Notes: generated from the letters alone by a model not told the origin. Numbered from the stretch's first letter, positions 1 to 8,364 are shown. The stretch is DNA of 32,022 nucleotides from an uncultured Duncaniella sp. (GCA_910586665.1 CAJUIX010000031.1:1-32022), one strand, 5' to 3'. Translations and numbers: made by a program.

Positions 1-123
1 ATATCCCTCTCAAAACTTTCGCTCAGATTTTAACTGTTGTTATTAAACACCCTCTTAATAATAATTTTGAAACATGCTCTGAAATTTATCGGCAATCATT
101 ACGGCCATACACTCAAAATGTAG

Positions 124-131
124 TAACTTTG
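124..131 (+). promoter_or_regulatory. Bacteroidales -7 promoter box before the serine acetyltransferase gene
   Basis: TAACTTTG matches the Bacteroidetes -7 consensus TAnnTTTG exactly. Transcription would begin near 138. I see no convincing -33 TTTG at the usual spacing. The predicted start leaves only about 12 nt before the ATG at 150 but about 39 nt before the ATG at 177, so it favours the latter as the translation start. A 12-mer, AAACATGCTCTG (70-81), upstream of the box recurs in the inverted repeat before gldE. Confidence 0.6.
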
Positions 132-176
132 CATACTCGCATGAGATGAATGTGTCAAAATGCAAAAACTGAAATC

Positions 177-1088
177 ATGGAACAGACCAAGCCGACAGGA
201 ATCGACAGAGTGATAGGTCACTTGTGCAGCATCGACGACATGCGCCATGTATGCCCCACCCGTGCCGGAGAGGGGGAGCCGCTTTTGTCCGGCGGCGACG
301 TCCGCCGGATAGTCGAGCTCGCATCGCGCCTGATGTTTCCAGGTTTCTTCAACGAGAGCTATCGCGGGGCATCAGTCATACGCTCCGTCATGACACTCGA
401 ATGTGACGAACTGTTCAGCCTCCTCGTCCGCCAGATTACGGCCGGACTCTGCTTCGACCGCGACAACTGCGACACGGCCCTGTCCGACCTGCGCCGGCAC
501 GCCACCGAATGTGCCGAAGCCTTCATCGAAAGCCTCCCGGCCATGCGCCACACCCTCGACACCGACATCGACGCCACCTATCTCGGCGACCCGGCCGCAG
601 TGTCGACCCATGAGGTGATAGCCTGCTATCCCGGCTTCCGCGCCACGATGAGCTATCGGATAGCCAACCGCCTCTTCCGCCTCGGCGTCCCCATAGTCCC
701 GCGAATGATTACCGAGCTGGCCCACTCCGACACCGGCATCGACATCCACCCCGGAGCCTCGATAGGCCACAGTTTCGTCATCGACCACGGCACCGGCGTA
801 GTCATCGGCGCGACAGCCATAATAGGCGACAATGTAAAGATATACCAGGGAGTCACCCTCGGAGCCAAGAGCTTCGTCACCGACGACTCCGACAACCCCG
901 TAAAGGGAATCCCACGCCACCCGATTATCGGCAACAACGTGGTCATCTACTCCAATTCGACAATACTCGGCCGCATCACAATAGGTGACAACGCAGTGAT
1001 AGGCGGCAACCTCTGGGTGACGCGCGACGTCGCCCCCGGCGAGAAACTAATCCAGGCCCGTGCCGACAACTTTCGCTCGTCGCGCTGA
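177..1088 (+). CDS. cysE: Serine O-acetyltransferase, long EpsC/CysE type
   Basis: The protein transfers acetyl from acetyl-CoA to L-serine, giving O-acetylserine for cysteine synthesis in the cytoplasm. The first half is an alpha-helical N-terminal domain. The second half is a left-handed beta-helix of hexapeptide repeats, with the family signatures DTGIDIHPGASIG, FVIDHGTGVVIGATAIIGD and the following VKIYQGVTLGA segment. The proline-rich ACYPGF segment before the catalytic domain is typical of the long Bacteroidetes/plant-like form. I chose the ATG at 177 (303 residues) because the promoter box at 124-131 leaves almost no leader for the in-frame ATG at 150, which would add nine residues. 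The gene stands alone, with 70 bp before the next one. Function is secure from the motifs; the exact start is not. Confidence 0.9.
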   Translation: MEQTKPTGIDRVIGHLCSIDDMRHVCPTRAGEGEPLLSGGDVRRIVELASRLMFPGFFNESYRGASVIRSVMTLECDELFSLLVRQITAGLCFDRDNCDTALSDLRRHATECAEAFIESLPAMRHTLDTDIDATYLGDPAAVSTHEVIACYPGFRATMSYRIANRLFRLGVPIVPRMITELAHSDTGIDIHPGASIGHSFVIDHGTGVVIGATAIIGDNVKIYQGVTLGAKSFVTDDSDNPVKGIPRHPIIGNNVVIYSNSTILGRITIGDNAVIGGNLWVTRDVAPGEKLIQARADNFRSSR

Positions 1089-1158
1089 GCCGCGCACCCA
1101 GTTTCCGCCCAATCCCACAATAAAGCAGTAACGAAAAAACAAGAAGAAAATTTAGAGA

Positions 1159-2727
1159 ATGGAAAAACGTTTTGAAATGGTCGCCAAGACCTTCAAGGGT
1201 CTTGAAGAAGTACTCGCCGAAGAGCTTCGTGGAATCGGAGCGCTGAATGTCGAGCCGGGCAGACGCATGGTCACTTTCGAAGGTGACCTCGCGACTCTCT
1301 ACCGCGCCAACATCTGCTGCCGCACAGCGCTCTGCATCCTCAAACCGATCTACAAATTCATAGCCAAGGACTCCGACGAGCTCTATGAAATGGTCAAGGA
1401 GTACAACTGGGGCGAGATTCTGAGCCTCGAAAAGACGTTTTCCATCGACACGACGTCACACTCCTCCGAGTTTACCCACTCACGCTTCGTGACCTACCGT
1501 GTCAAGGACGCCATAGCCGACTACTTCAAGGACCGCTTCGGCCCCGACAAGCGCCCGGGTGTACGCCTCAACGATGCAGACGTCATGATTAACGTCCACA
1601 TCGACGGCGAGCGCGTCACCCTCTCGCTCAACTCCTCGGGCGAGTCGCTCCACAAGCGCGGCTGGCGCGTAGCGCAGACCGAGGCGCCTATCAACGAGGT
1701 TCTCGCCGCCGGCATCATTCTCAAGAGCGGCTGGCGCGGCGACTCACCATTCGTCGACCCGATGTGCGGCTCCGGCACCTTCCTCATCGAGGCTGCCATG
1801 ATTGCCGCAGGCATCATGCCCGGCTCCTTCCGCAAGGGCTTCGCCTTCGAGCAGTGGCACGACTATGACAGCGAACTGTTCGAGAAAATCATCGAGGAGT
1901 ACAACACTCCGCGCGAGCTCCCGTTCAAAATCTACGGCGCCGACATCTCGCCCAAGGCCGTGGCCATAGCCGAGCGCAACATTCTCTCGGCCGGCGTCGA
2001 CGAGTATATCAACCTCCGCATCAAACCTCTCCAGCAGTGGGATGCCGCTCCCGCCGACGGCACTCCGGGCATGCTCATCACCAATCCCCCCTACGGCGAG
2101 CGCATCAACTCACAGGACATGGAGCAGCTCTACAAGCTCATCGGCACCAAGCTCAAACGCGTCTTCCTCGGCTACCACGCGTGGGTCATATCGTCCAACA
2201 CAGATTATCTCAACGCCATAGGCCTAACCCCCTCGACCAAGGAGGAGATGCAGAACGGCGGTCTCGACTGCGAGCTGCGCGAATATGTAATCTTCGAGGG
2301 TACGAAGAGTGAGTTCCGTCGCGAGGGCGGCGTGCTCAAAGACCCCGAAGGGAAGCCGGAACAGAAACGCTTCACCCGGAAAAGTGACTCTGAGTGGAAG
2401 CGCGACGCCCGCGAGAAGGGTATGGGTGGCAAGGAGGCCCGTTCCTACGGCTCACGCAAATCCAACCCGCTTGAGGACAAGTACCGCCCCAAGAAGGGTG
2501 GCTACGCACGCAACGAGGAGCGTCGCCGCAAATTCAAGGAGGAGACAGCCGCCCAAAGCGAGGCCGAGGAGCTCCTATCGCGCCATCGCAACCCCCACGC
2601 ACTCAAATCGCTCGGCGAATCGCCAAAACGCCCCTCTATTCCCGCGCCCGACGGCCCCTTCATGCGCACACGCCGACGCTGGAAGCGTCCCGGCACCGAC
2701 TCGTCAAACAATGAAACCAAAGAATAA
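1159..2727 (+). CDS. THUMP-domain class I SAM-dependent RNA methyltransferase (RlmL N-half/YpsC-like)
   Basis: This is probably an N2-guanine methyltransferase acting on 23S rRNA. A ferredoxin-like/THUMP region spans about residues 5-155, followed by a Rossmann methyltransferase domain with the SAM-binding motif DPMCGSGTF (200-208), the acidic motif GADIS (260-264) and the catalytic loop NPPYGER (309-315), which is characteristic of N2-guanine or N6-adenine RNA methyltransferases. The domain ends near residue 390. About 130 further residues form a very basic, low-complexity tail rich in Lys, Arg, Ser and Gly, probably an RNA-binding extension common in Bacteroidetes homologues. The enzyme lacks the second (RlmK) half of E. 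coli RlmL. purD follows after 24 bp, suggesting cotranscription. The precise target nucleotide cannot be read from sequence. Confidence 0.88.
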   Translation: MEKRFEMVAKTFKGLEEVLAEELRGIGALNVEPGRRMVTFEGDLATLYRANICCRTALCILKPIYKFIAKDSDELYEMVKEYNWGEILSLEKTFSIDTTSHSSEFTHSRFVTYRVKDAIADYFKDRFGPDKRPGVRLNDADVMINVHIDGERVTLSLNSSGESLHKRGWRVAQTEAPINEVLAAGIILKSGWRGDSPFVDPMCGSGTFLIEAAMIAAGIMPGSFRKGFAFEQWHDYDSELFEKIIEEYNTPRELPFKIYGADISPKAVAIAERNILSAGVDEYINLRIKPLQQWDAAPADGTPGMLITNPPYGERINSQDMEQLYKLIGTKLKRVFLGYHAWVISSNTDYLNAIGLTPSTKEEMQNGGLDCELREYVIFEGTKSEFRREGGVLKDPEGKPEQKRFTRKSDSEWKRDAREKGMGGKEARSYGSRKSNPLEDKYRPKKGGYARNEERRRKFKEETAAQSEAEELLSRHRNPHALKSLGESPKRPSIPAPDGPFMRTRRRWKRPGTDSSNNETKE

Positions 2728-2751
2728 CCTGATTACCAAATAATACCGACC

Positions 2752-4140
2752 ATGTCAATACAACAGAACCTTAACACTCTGCGTACCCCCGTCAGCAACG
2801 CTCCTGAAAAAAGCCCCTTCAACGCCGGCGAAACCCTCACCAAGCAGGACAGGAAACTCAGGGTACTCCTCCTCGGCTCAGGAGGCCGTGAATGTGCCCT
2901 CGCATGGAAAATCTCGCTCTCCCCGCGTCTCGAAAAGCTGTTTGTCGCACCCGGCAACGGCGGCACAGGAGCCTACGGCGAGAACGTGGCCCTCTCACCG
3001 CTCGATTTCGAGGCCGTGGCTGACTTCGCCGCCGCAAATGACATTGACATGATTGTCGTCGGCAACGAGGACCCACTCGTGGCCGGAATTTTTGACTACT
3101 TTGCCCAGATCGACGGCGCACCTCTGATCGTAGGCCCCTCCAAGGCAGGCGCCGCCCTCGAAGGGAGCAAGGATTTCGCCAAACGCTTCATGATGCGCCA
3201 CTCCATCCCGACCGCGCGCTATCAGAGCTTCACAGCCGAGACTATCGAAGATGGATGCCGTTTCCTCGAGACACTGAAAGCCCCCTACGTCCTCAAAGCC
3301 GACGGCCTCGCTGCCGGCAAGGGCGTGCTCATAATCGACTCTCTCGACGAGGCCAAGTCATCACTGCGCGAGATGCTCGGCGGCATGTTCGGACAGTCAT
3401 CGGCAACGGTCGTAATCGAGGAATTCCTCAAAGGCATCGAGTGCTCCGTCTTCGTGCTGACCGACGGCAACGGCGGCTACCGCATCCTCCCCGTCGCCAA
3501 GGACTACAAGCGCATCGGCGAGGGTGACACCGGGCCCAACACCGGCGGCATGGGCGCTGTAAGCCCCGTGGTCTTCGCCGACAAGGAATTCATGCGCAAG
3601 GTCGAGGAGCGAATCATCATCCCGACAGTCAACGGCCTCATCGCCGAGGGCATCACATACCGCGGCTTCATCTTCCTCGGCCTCATCGATGTCGAGGGTG
3701 AACCTATGGTCATCGAATACAATGTCCGCATGGGCGACCCGGAGACCGAGATCGTGATGCTCCGCATCGCCTCCGACCTACTACCCCTCCTCGAGGCAGC
3801 CGCAGCCGGCAATCTCGGCATCCTCCCCCTCACCGAAGACCCGCGCTTCGCGACAACGGTCATGGTCGTCTCCGGCGGCTATCCCGGCAGCTATCCCAAG
3901 GGGAAGGTAATCACCGGCACCGACGCAGTCACTGACGCCATCCTCTTCCACGCCGGCACAAAACGCGACGCCGAGGGCACACTCCTAACATCGGGTGGTC
4001 GCGTGATTGCATGCAGCGCCTACGGCAAGGACATCGACGAGGCTCTGGCCAACAGCTATGCCGCCGCCGACACTGTCGACTTCGAGGGCAAATACATGCG
4101 CCGCGACATAGGACAGGACCTGAAAAAACTTTCGAAATAA
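2752..4140 (+). CDS. purD: Phosphoribosylamine--glycine ligase (GAR synthetase)
   Basis: PurD is the ATP-grasp enzyme of purine synthesis that joins phosphoribosylamine and glycine to make GAR. The core begins at residue 36 (LRVLLLGSGGRE) and carries PGNGGTGAYGENVAL, the ATP-grasp segment VLKADGLAAGKGV, DTGPNTGGMGAVSP and the metal-binding EYNVRMGDPETE. Two things are odd. There is a 35-residue N-terminal extension with no alternative start codon near the usual position. The normally conserved GREH near the N-terminus reads GREC (Cys48). Length is 462 residues against roughly 420-430 for the family, the difference being the extension. It sits between the THUMP methyltransferase gene and a membrane protein gene (10 bp gap). 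Identity is certain; the functional effect of the substitution is unknown. Confidence 0.95.
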   Translation: MSIQQNLNTLRTPVSNAPEKSPFNAGETLTKQDRKLRVLLLGSGGRECALAWKISLSPRLEKLFVAPGNGGTGAYGENVALSPLDFEAVADFAAANDIDMIVVGNEDPLVAGIFDYFAQIDGAPLIVGPSKAGAALEGSKDFAKRFMMRHSIPTARYQSFTAETIEDGCRFLETLKAPYVLKADGLAAGKGVLIIDSLDEAKSSLREMLGGMFGQSSATVVIEEFLKGIECSVFVLTDGNGGYRILPVAKDYKRIGEGDTGPNTGGMGAVSPVVFADKEFMRKVEERIIIPTVNGLIAEGITYRGFIFLGLIDVEGEPMVIEYNVRMGDPETEIVMLRIASDLLPLLEAAAAGNLGILPLTEDPRFATTVMVVSGGYPGSYPKGKVITGTDAVTDAILFHAGTKRDAEGTLLTSGGRVIACSAYGKDIDEALANSYAAADTVDFEGKYMRRDIGQDLKKLSK

Positions 4141-4150
4141 GACCTTTTAG

Positions 4151-5176
4151 ATGACCCGCAAGGAAGTCACTTTCACCAGAGTCATACGGTCGCGAGGGAT
4201 GGCAGTGCTCATTACCCTCGCGGCTATATTCATGACCCTCCAGGCCTACACCTTCGACAAGATTATACCCCTCCGCGACTTCCGCACCATAGCCTTGCCC
4301 ACACCCGGCGAATGGATTTCCGACCCGTGGATCTCGATGTGGGCCAACGTCATCCTGGTGCTCGCCAACGGGGTCGTCATGCTCCTCATCAACCGCAACT
4401 TCAACCTGCTGAGGACTCCGTCGGCTTTCTTTGCGGCCTACTTCGTCTTCACCACCGCCTGCACACCATCCATCATGGGACAGCTCGGCGCCTCCGTCTT
4501 CCCCGCCCTCGCGGTCATGACAGCTGTCTGGCTCATGTTCAGCATCTACAACAGCCGCCCCTCGAGCCGGCGAGTGTTTCTGATATTCTTCATCATAGGA
4601 CTCGGGCAGCTGATTGAATACACCTTCATCCTCTACATCCCCCTCTTCATAGCCGGACTGGGACAGATGAAGATATTCAAATTCAAGAAGATACTCGCCG
4701 CCGTGCTCGGCAACATCACCCCCGCCTGGATAGCCTGGGGGCTCGGAATCGTAGGCCGTCCCGAAATTCCGCAGTTAGAGTTCACGCCTCCCTCACTCCT
4801 CCTGGACTCACCCGAAAACTGGCCCATGCTTGCCGCCGTGGCCGTCACACTCCTGACCGGCTTCCTCCTCGGCAACGTCAACCTCTTCAAAATCATCGGC
4901 TTCAACGCCCAGGCAAGAGCCTTCAACGGCCTGCTGACCATGATTTCGATAGCGACAGGAATCTTCGCGATTGTCAACTTCACAAACATCGCCTTCTACG
5001 TCATCCTACTCAATGCCTGCGTAGCCATACAGGTGGGACACTTCTTCCGCTTCACAGTCATGCGCCGAGGCTATATAGTCGTGGTATCCCTAATGGCCAT
5101 CTACCTCGGCATCTACCTCTGGGCCATGCTCGGCACCAACATCCCCGCCAATATAATCCACCAAATCCCCCTCTAA
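4151..5176 (+). CDS. Polytopic membrane protein of unknown function
   Basis: The 341-residue protein is strongly hydrophobic, with about nine or ten predicted transmembrane helices. Segments begin near residues 17, 62, 92, 112, 142, 180, 228, 258, 285 and 312. There is no cleavable signal peptide, and short basic loops (SRPSSRR, KIFKFKK, VMRRG) are probably cytoplasmic. No catalytic motif is visible. It starts 10 bp after purD and is probably in the same transcript. From memory, membrane proteins of the DUF6427 type sit next to purD in other Bacteroidetes, and this could be a distant relative; I could not confirm that. The gene is real on grounds of length, composition and spacing; its role is unknown. 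Confidence 0.75.
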   Translation: MTRKEVTFTRVIRSRGMAVLITLAAIFMTLQAYTFDKIIPLRDFRTIALPTPGEWISDPWISMWANVILVLANGVVMLLINRNFNLLRTPSAFFAAYFVFTTACTPSIMGQLGASVFPALAVMTAVWLMFSIYNSRPSSRRVFLIFFIIGLGQLIEYTFILYIPLFIAGLGQMKIFKFKKILAAVLGNITPAWIAWGLGIVGRPEIPQLEFTPPSLLLDSPENWPMLAAVAVTLLTGFLLGNVNLFKIIGFNAQARAFNGLLTMISIATGIFAIVNFTNIAFYVILLNACVAIQVGHFFRFTVMRRGYIVVVSLMAIYLGIYLWAMLGTNIPANIIHQIPL

Positions 5177-5236
5177 ATCTAAACCTTAAACCCAAACCAT
5201 AAACCCTATACTCTATACTTTAATCTCTATACTATA

Positions 5237-6292
5237 ATGCCCCATCTCAAGATAGTCGCCGACCGCAACATCCCATTTATCGACAGTGCCCTTGCCGGCG
5301 TCGGGCAGCTCGTCATGCTCCCGGGTTCCGAGATTGATTCAGAAGTGATGCGCGACGCCGATATACTCCTCACGCGCACACGCACACGCTGCGACGCCTC
5401 GCTGCTCGACGGTTCCCGCTGTTCCTTCATAGGAACCGCGACAATTGGTACAGACCACATCGACCTCCCCTACTGCGCCTCGCGCGGCATCACCGTGGCC
5501 AACGCCCCCGGATGCAATGCCCCGGCCGTGGCCCAATATGTTCTCGCCGCTGTCAGCGCCTCGCTGAAGCCGGGCGAGAGCTTTTCCGACAAGGTCCTCG
5601 GCATAATCGGCGTGGGCAACGTAGGCTCGATTCTCCACCGCTGGGCCGAAGGACTCGGCATGAGGGTGCTTCTCAACGACCCACCCAGACAGGAGCGAGG
5701 AGACAGCGGCATGAGCTGGTCATCGCTTGAAGAAATCGCCCGTGATAGCGACATAATCAGCATCCATACACCGCTGACACGCAGCGGCGCCCATCCGACC
5801 TACCACCTCGTCGACGACGTACTACTCTCCGCCGTCAGCCGCCGTCCGATGATTGTCAACGCGGCCCGCGGCCCTGTCACCGACACAGCCGTACTCAAAA
5901 AAGCCTATGCCGAAGGGCGCATATCAGCCCTCGCAATCGACTGCTGGGAGGGGGAGCCTGACATCGACACCGGCCTACTCGTCGACGCGCTCGTAGCCAC
6001 CCCCCACATTGCCGGCTATTCTTTCCAGGGCAAGGTAAGAGCCACCTCGATGGTCCTTGAAGCCCTCGCCGGACACCTAAGGGCCCATTATAATATTGAT
6101 ACCAACGACACTGACCTCCTTCAGTCGCTTCCATCGGTCCGTCCCGTCCCGGCAACAATCACGGCCGACGAGATTGCCTACGATATCCTTGCCGACACCC
6201 TCCGCCTCAAAGAAATCCCGGCCGAACTCCTCCCCGCCACCTTCGAGACCCTCCGCAACACCTACCCCCTCCGCCCCGAACCCCGCCAATGA
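5237..6292 (+). CDS. pdxB: 4-phosphoerythronate dehydrogenase
   Basis: PdxB oxidises 4-phospho-D-erythronate in the DXP-dependent pathway to pyridoxal 5'-phosphate. The fold is that of D-isomer-specific 2-hydroxyacid dehydrogenases. An N-terminal substrate domain starts KIVADRNIPF and includes TATIGTDHID (67-76). The NAD-binding motif is GIIGVGNVG (122-130). Catalytic residues are Arg211 (NAARGPV), Glu240 (DCWEGEPDID) and His257 (TPHIAGYS). The GYSFQGK run after the histidine, together with a C-terminal dimerisation region (about 285-345, DUF3410-like), separates PdxB from SerA and other dehydrogenases. Its 351 residues fit the family. It follows the membrane protein by 60 bp of low-complexity sequence and converges with the gene at 6333-6782. 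Confidence 0.93.
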   Translation: MPHLKIVADRNIPFIDSALAGVGQLVMLPGSEIDSEVMRDADILLTRTRTRCDASLLDGSRCSFIGTATIGTDHIDLPYCASRGITVANAPGCNAPAVAQYVLAAVSASLKPGESFSDKVLGIIGVGNVGSILHRWAEGLGMRVLLNDPPRQERGDSGMSWSSLEEIARDSDIISIHTPLTRSGAHPTYHLVDDVLLSAVSRRPMIVNAARGPVTDTAVLKKAYAEGRISALAIDCWEGEPDIDTGLLVDALVATPHIAGYSFQGKVRATSMVLEALAGHLRAHYNIDTNDTDLLQSLPSVRPVPATITADEIAYDILADTLRLKEIPAELLPATFETLRNTYPLRPEPRQ

Positions 6293-6332
6293 CCCAGCCT
6301 GGATTCCATTTTTATAAAAATACTCCGGCCGT

Positions 6333-6782
6333 CTACTTGTCCTTTCTTTCATACACACTCGTCTGCATCCGTTTCCTGTTGTGCAGGAGGAGATTTTCTA
6401 TAGTCGCCATATCGTTGGCAACGTGCAGGACATCATCGTCGTCCATCACACTCCGAGCAGCCTCGCTGTCGTATGAATACCGGTAGTACACCTTATAGCC
6501 GTCGGCATTGTGGTGATAGACGTATGTGACCGTCAGACTGTCGCCGAGAGAATACGATATATCATTTCCGGCAAACGTGTATCGTCGCGTCTCTCCCGAG
6601 CCTTTCGTCTCGACACCGTCCTTATCCAAACGCCTGGTTTCTACATACCTCACCCCATCCTGCGCAAACAAGGAAGCAGAATACAGCAGCATGACGGCGG
6701 CTGTCACATTTCTTATGACAGACAAACGGCCTGCGACAAAAAAATCCCTCATCAAAGCAACAATTCGTGTTTTCATTTTCAT
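6333..6782 (-). CDS. Small exported protein of unknown function
   Basis: The 149-residue product has a basic N-terminus, a hydrophobic core (NVTAAVMLLYSASLFA) and a plausible signal peptidase I site after LFAQ near residue 41. The mature part, about 108 residues, is rich in beta-prone segments with many Tyr and Asp residues (RRYTFAGNDISYSLGDSLTVTYVYHH). No family is recognised. The signal-like sequence argues for a real gene rather than a shadow, and no credible gene lies opposite. It converges with pdxB; a 14-bp ATTTTTATAAAAAT palindrome (6308-6321) between the two could serve both as a weak terminator. The long n-region leaves the start uncertain; the ATG at 6782 is the first of a closely spaced pair. 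Confidence 0.6.
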   Translation of the reverse strand: MKMKTRIVALMRDFFVAGRLSVIRNVTAAVMLLYSASLFAQDGVRYVETRRLDKDGVETKGSGETRRYTFAGNDISYSLGDSLTVTYVYHHNADGYKVYYRYSYDSEAARSVMDDDDVLHVANDMATIENLLLHNRKRMQTSVYERKDK

Positions 6783-6851
6783 AAAGTCAACCTTCCGGCT
6801 CCGGGAAGTTCATCTTTTTAGGTCTGATTATCACATAATTGGGCTACAAAT

Positions 6852-6886
6852 AAAAACGTGGAGCCGAGACTGATGCCCGTTCCACG
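6852..6886 (-). terminator. Rho-independent terminator of the candidate small RNA
   Basis: On the minus strand CGTGGA (6886-6881) pairs with TCCACG (6862-6857), and TTTTTATTTG follows immediately. On the + strand there is no T run after the hairpin, so it works in the minus direction only. Confidence 0.5.
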
Positions 6887-7160
6887 GTATAAAGGCCTTC
6901 GCATTGCCCTGTCAATCGAAACGAGCAACGCCGAAAGCCCCACGCAAGTGTATATGAACCGACCCTCCTCACGCCACGGCGGTAGCCATGCGGACAGAGA
7001 GGGGATATGATTGTCACATACCTTCAAGGGGCGTCCCCGTTGCTTTGTTTTTGATTGACATCGAGAAGTTGCGAAGTTCTTATACCGTCAAAACCAAAGC
7101 GTACAGTTACGCCTTATCTGTATAATGTCTTTTTCATCCGAAGCCCCTCCGGGCCTCGGA
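6852..7160 (-). ncRNA. Candidate structured small RNA, family not identified
   Basis: Read on the minus strand, an exact TATCTTTG box (7174-7167) would start a transcript near 7160. It would run about 305 nt to a hairpin followed by TTTTTATTT. Near its 5' end is a stem (TCCGAGGC...GCTTCGGA, about 7160-7137). In the middle is CATGGC-TACC-GCCGTG, flanked by CCCTC...GAGGG. The central stem is complementary only when read from the minus strand (one G-U pair), which supports that orientation. It is not RNase P RNA, tmRNA or SRP RNA, since their signature segments are absent. A 6S-type RNA or a lineage-specific regulator is possible. Orientation, ends and family are inferred. Confidence 0.4.
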
Positions 7161-7166
7161 ACCCCG

Positions 7167-7174
7167 CAAAGATA
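7167..7174 (-). promoter_or_regulatory. -7 box for the candidate minus-strand RNA
   Basis: TATCTTTG on the minus strand fits TAnnTTTG exactly. No TTTG is found at the preferred 19-21 nt upstream; the nearest is 12 nt away. No protein gene within 300 bp downstream on that strand would need it, so it supports a non-coding transcript. Confidence 0.4.
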
Positions 7175-7270
7175 TGACATTTATTTCAAATACCCTCGCG
7201 ATTCCATACCCCAATGCAGCCTTTAACATTCGTTAATTCTATGCGATACCATATTTTCGCCACAACCGAA

Positions 7271-7302
7271 TTTGTTCGTTTTTAATATTTCCATTATATT
7301 TG
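7271..7302 (+). promoter_or_regulatory. Bacteroidales promoter for the GLPGLI gene
   Basis: A -33 TTTG (7271-7274) and a -7 TATATTTG (7295-7302) are separated by 20 nt, as in well-characterised Bacteroides promoters. The predicted start is near 7309, leaving a leader of about 125 nt before the ATG at 7434. I see no riboswitch in that leader. Confidence 0.6.
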
Positions 7303-7433
7303 GCCCACTAAATTCACTTTGCAAACACAAGCATGCCTTACGGACGCCATGTGCTTTCTATTTTTTGCGAATATAATAATATCCGCATTGTTTCAATCAA
7401 TCCTCTAACCCCTCAAAACCAAATCAATACATC

Positions 7434-8303
7434 ATGAATCAGCAAAGAATACTTATATTGGCTATATTTTCATTAATACTGAAAATCCATGCCTGCTGCA
7501 TTAACATTATAAAATATGAACCTGCAATTATAGAAATCGATTATACGAAACACATAGTTCTCGACACTCTCAATTCGGAAAATGATTTTCAGAACACGGT
7601 CATGACACTGAGAATCGGGAAGAATACAAGCTCTTTTTTCTCCCCCCAAAAAGTATGGCAGGATTCATTGATGCACTTCAATTTTGATTTGGAATATAAA
7701 CTCCACAAGGCTGCCTTAGCCAAGGGAATCAGCTCATTAGGTGGACGGGAAAGAGAAAGTATCTATAAAAACTACCCTGCCGGAAGCGTGACTGTCACTA
7801 ACCGATTCAACATGTGTCATTGGGTCTACACCGAAGCTTGGGAAAAGCCCGAATGGACGCTGCGAGATTCAACAGCTATAGTCATAGGGATGGAATGTCA
7901 GCTGGCAGAATGTAATTACCGAGGCAGAACCTGGTTCGCACTATTCACAACTGACATCCCTATCGGCGACGGCCCGTGGAAACTGTGCGGACTGCCGGGC
8001 CTGATACTTAAAGCCTGGGATTCAAAGGGACATTATATATTCGAAGCCACAGGTGCAATAAGGACTGAGGGACTTCAGGATGTGGGCATCTACCATTATT
8101 CCGCCAGTGATTTTTTCAGAATTACACATGATCAGTATTACACCGACTGGTATATCGCGCTGCATGAGGATTTGGGATACAAGATAGCCCATTCAGGAGC
8201 TTTCAACCTCGATCCGACAAGCATCCCCTTTCCTCGCAAACTTCCTCACAGAAACTTTGATTTCGAAGAGACAGACTACGAGCACAAAGAGCCGAAACAC
8301 TAA
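7434..8303 (+). CDS. GLPGLI family exported protein
   Basis: The family-defining motif GLPGLI is present exactly (residues 186-191) in its usual context: GRTWFALFTTDIPIGDGPWKLCGLPGLILKAWD, split here as a description of residues 164-196. An N-terminal hydrophobic segment (about residues 5-20) is a signal peptide, possibly a lipoprotein type given the Cys21-Cys22 pair. GLPGLI proteins are Bacteroidetes-specific envelope proteins of unknown function, often linked to TonB-dependent receptors or two-component genes; no such partner is adjacent here. Length (289) is typical. The gene is monocistronic, with its own promoter and a separate promoter for the next gene. It is noticeably more A+T-rich than the metabolic genes upstream, which may reflect transfer. 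Confidence 0.85.
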   Translation: MNQQRILILAIFSLILKIHACCINIIKYEPAIIEIDYTKHIVLDTLNSENDFQNTVMTLRIGKNTSSFFSPQKVWQDSLMHFNFDLEYKLHKAALAKGISSLGGRERESIYKNYPAGSVTVTNRFNMCHWVYTEAWEKPEWTLRDSTAIVIGMECQLAECNYRGRTWFALFTTDIPIGDGPWKLCGLPGLILKAWDSKGHYIFEATGAIRTEGLQDVGIYHYSASDFFRITHDQYYTDWYIALHEDLGYKIAHSGAFNLDPTSIPFPRKLPHRNFDFEETDYEHKEPKH

Positions 8304-8364
8304 AATATTCATAACTGCATGGCTAAGGACAGATTTAAAAATTTTTATTCTTTAAGATATTCCC

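Larger units (their letters stand above)
6783..7433. other. Gene-poor intergenic region
   Basis: About 650 bp with no convincing protein gene. It holds the putative minus-strand RNA and its promoter and terminator, two TGATTRTCACATA repeats (6825-6837 and 7008-7020), the palindrome GGGGCGTCCCC (7028-7038), and, at the right end, the promoter of the GLPGLI gene. The 69-codon minus-strand reading frame at 6818-7027 lies across the predicted RNA hairpins and ends past the terminator, so I do not take it as a gene. Confidence 0.6.

Noticed and set aside
372..920. 182-codon minus-strand frame opposite the serine acetyltransferase gene
   Set aside because: Antisense shadow rich in Gly, Val and Asp, with no motif.
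6818..7027. 69-codon minus-strand reading frame
   Set aside because: It lies across the predicted RNA stems and runs through the terminator; its composition and lack of any domain make a non-coding explanation better.
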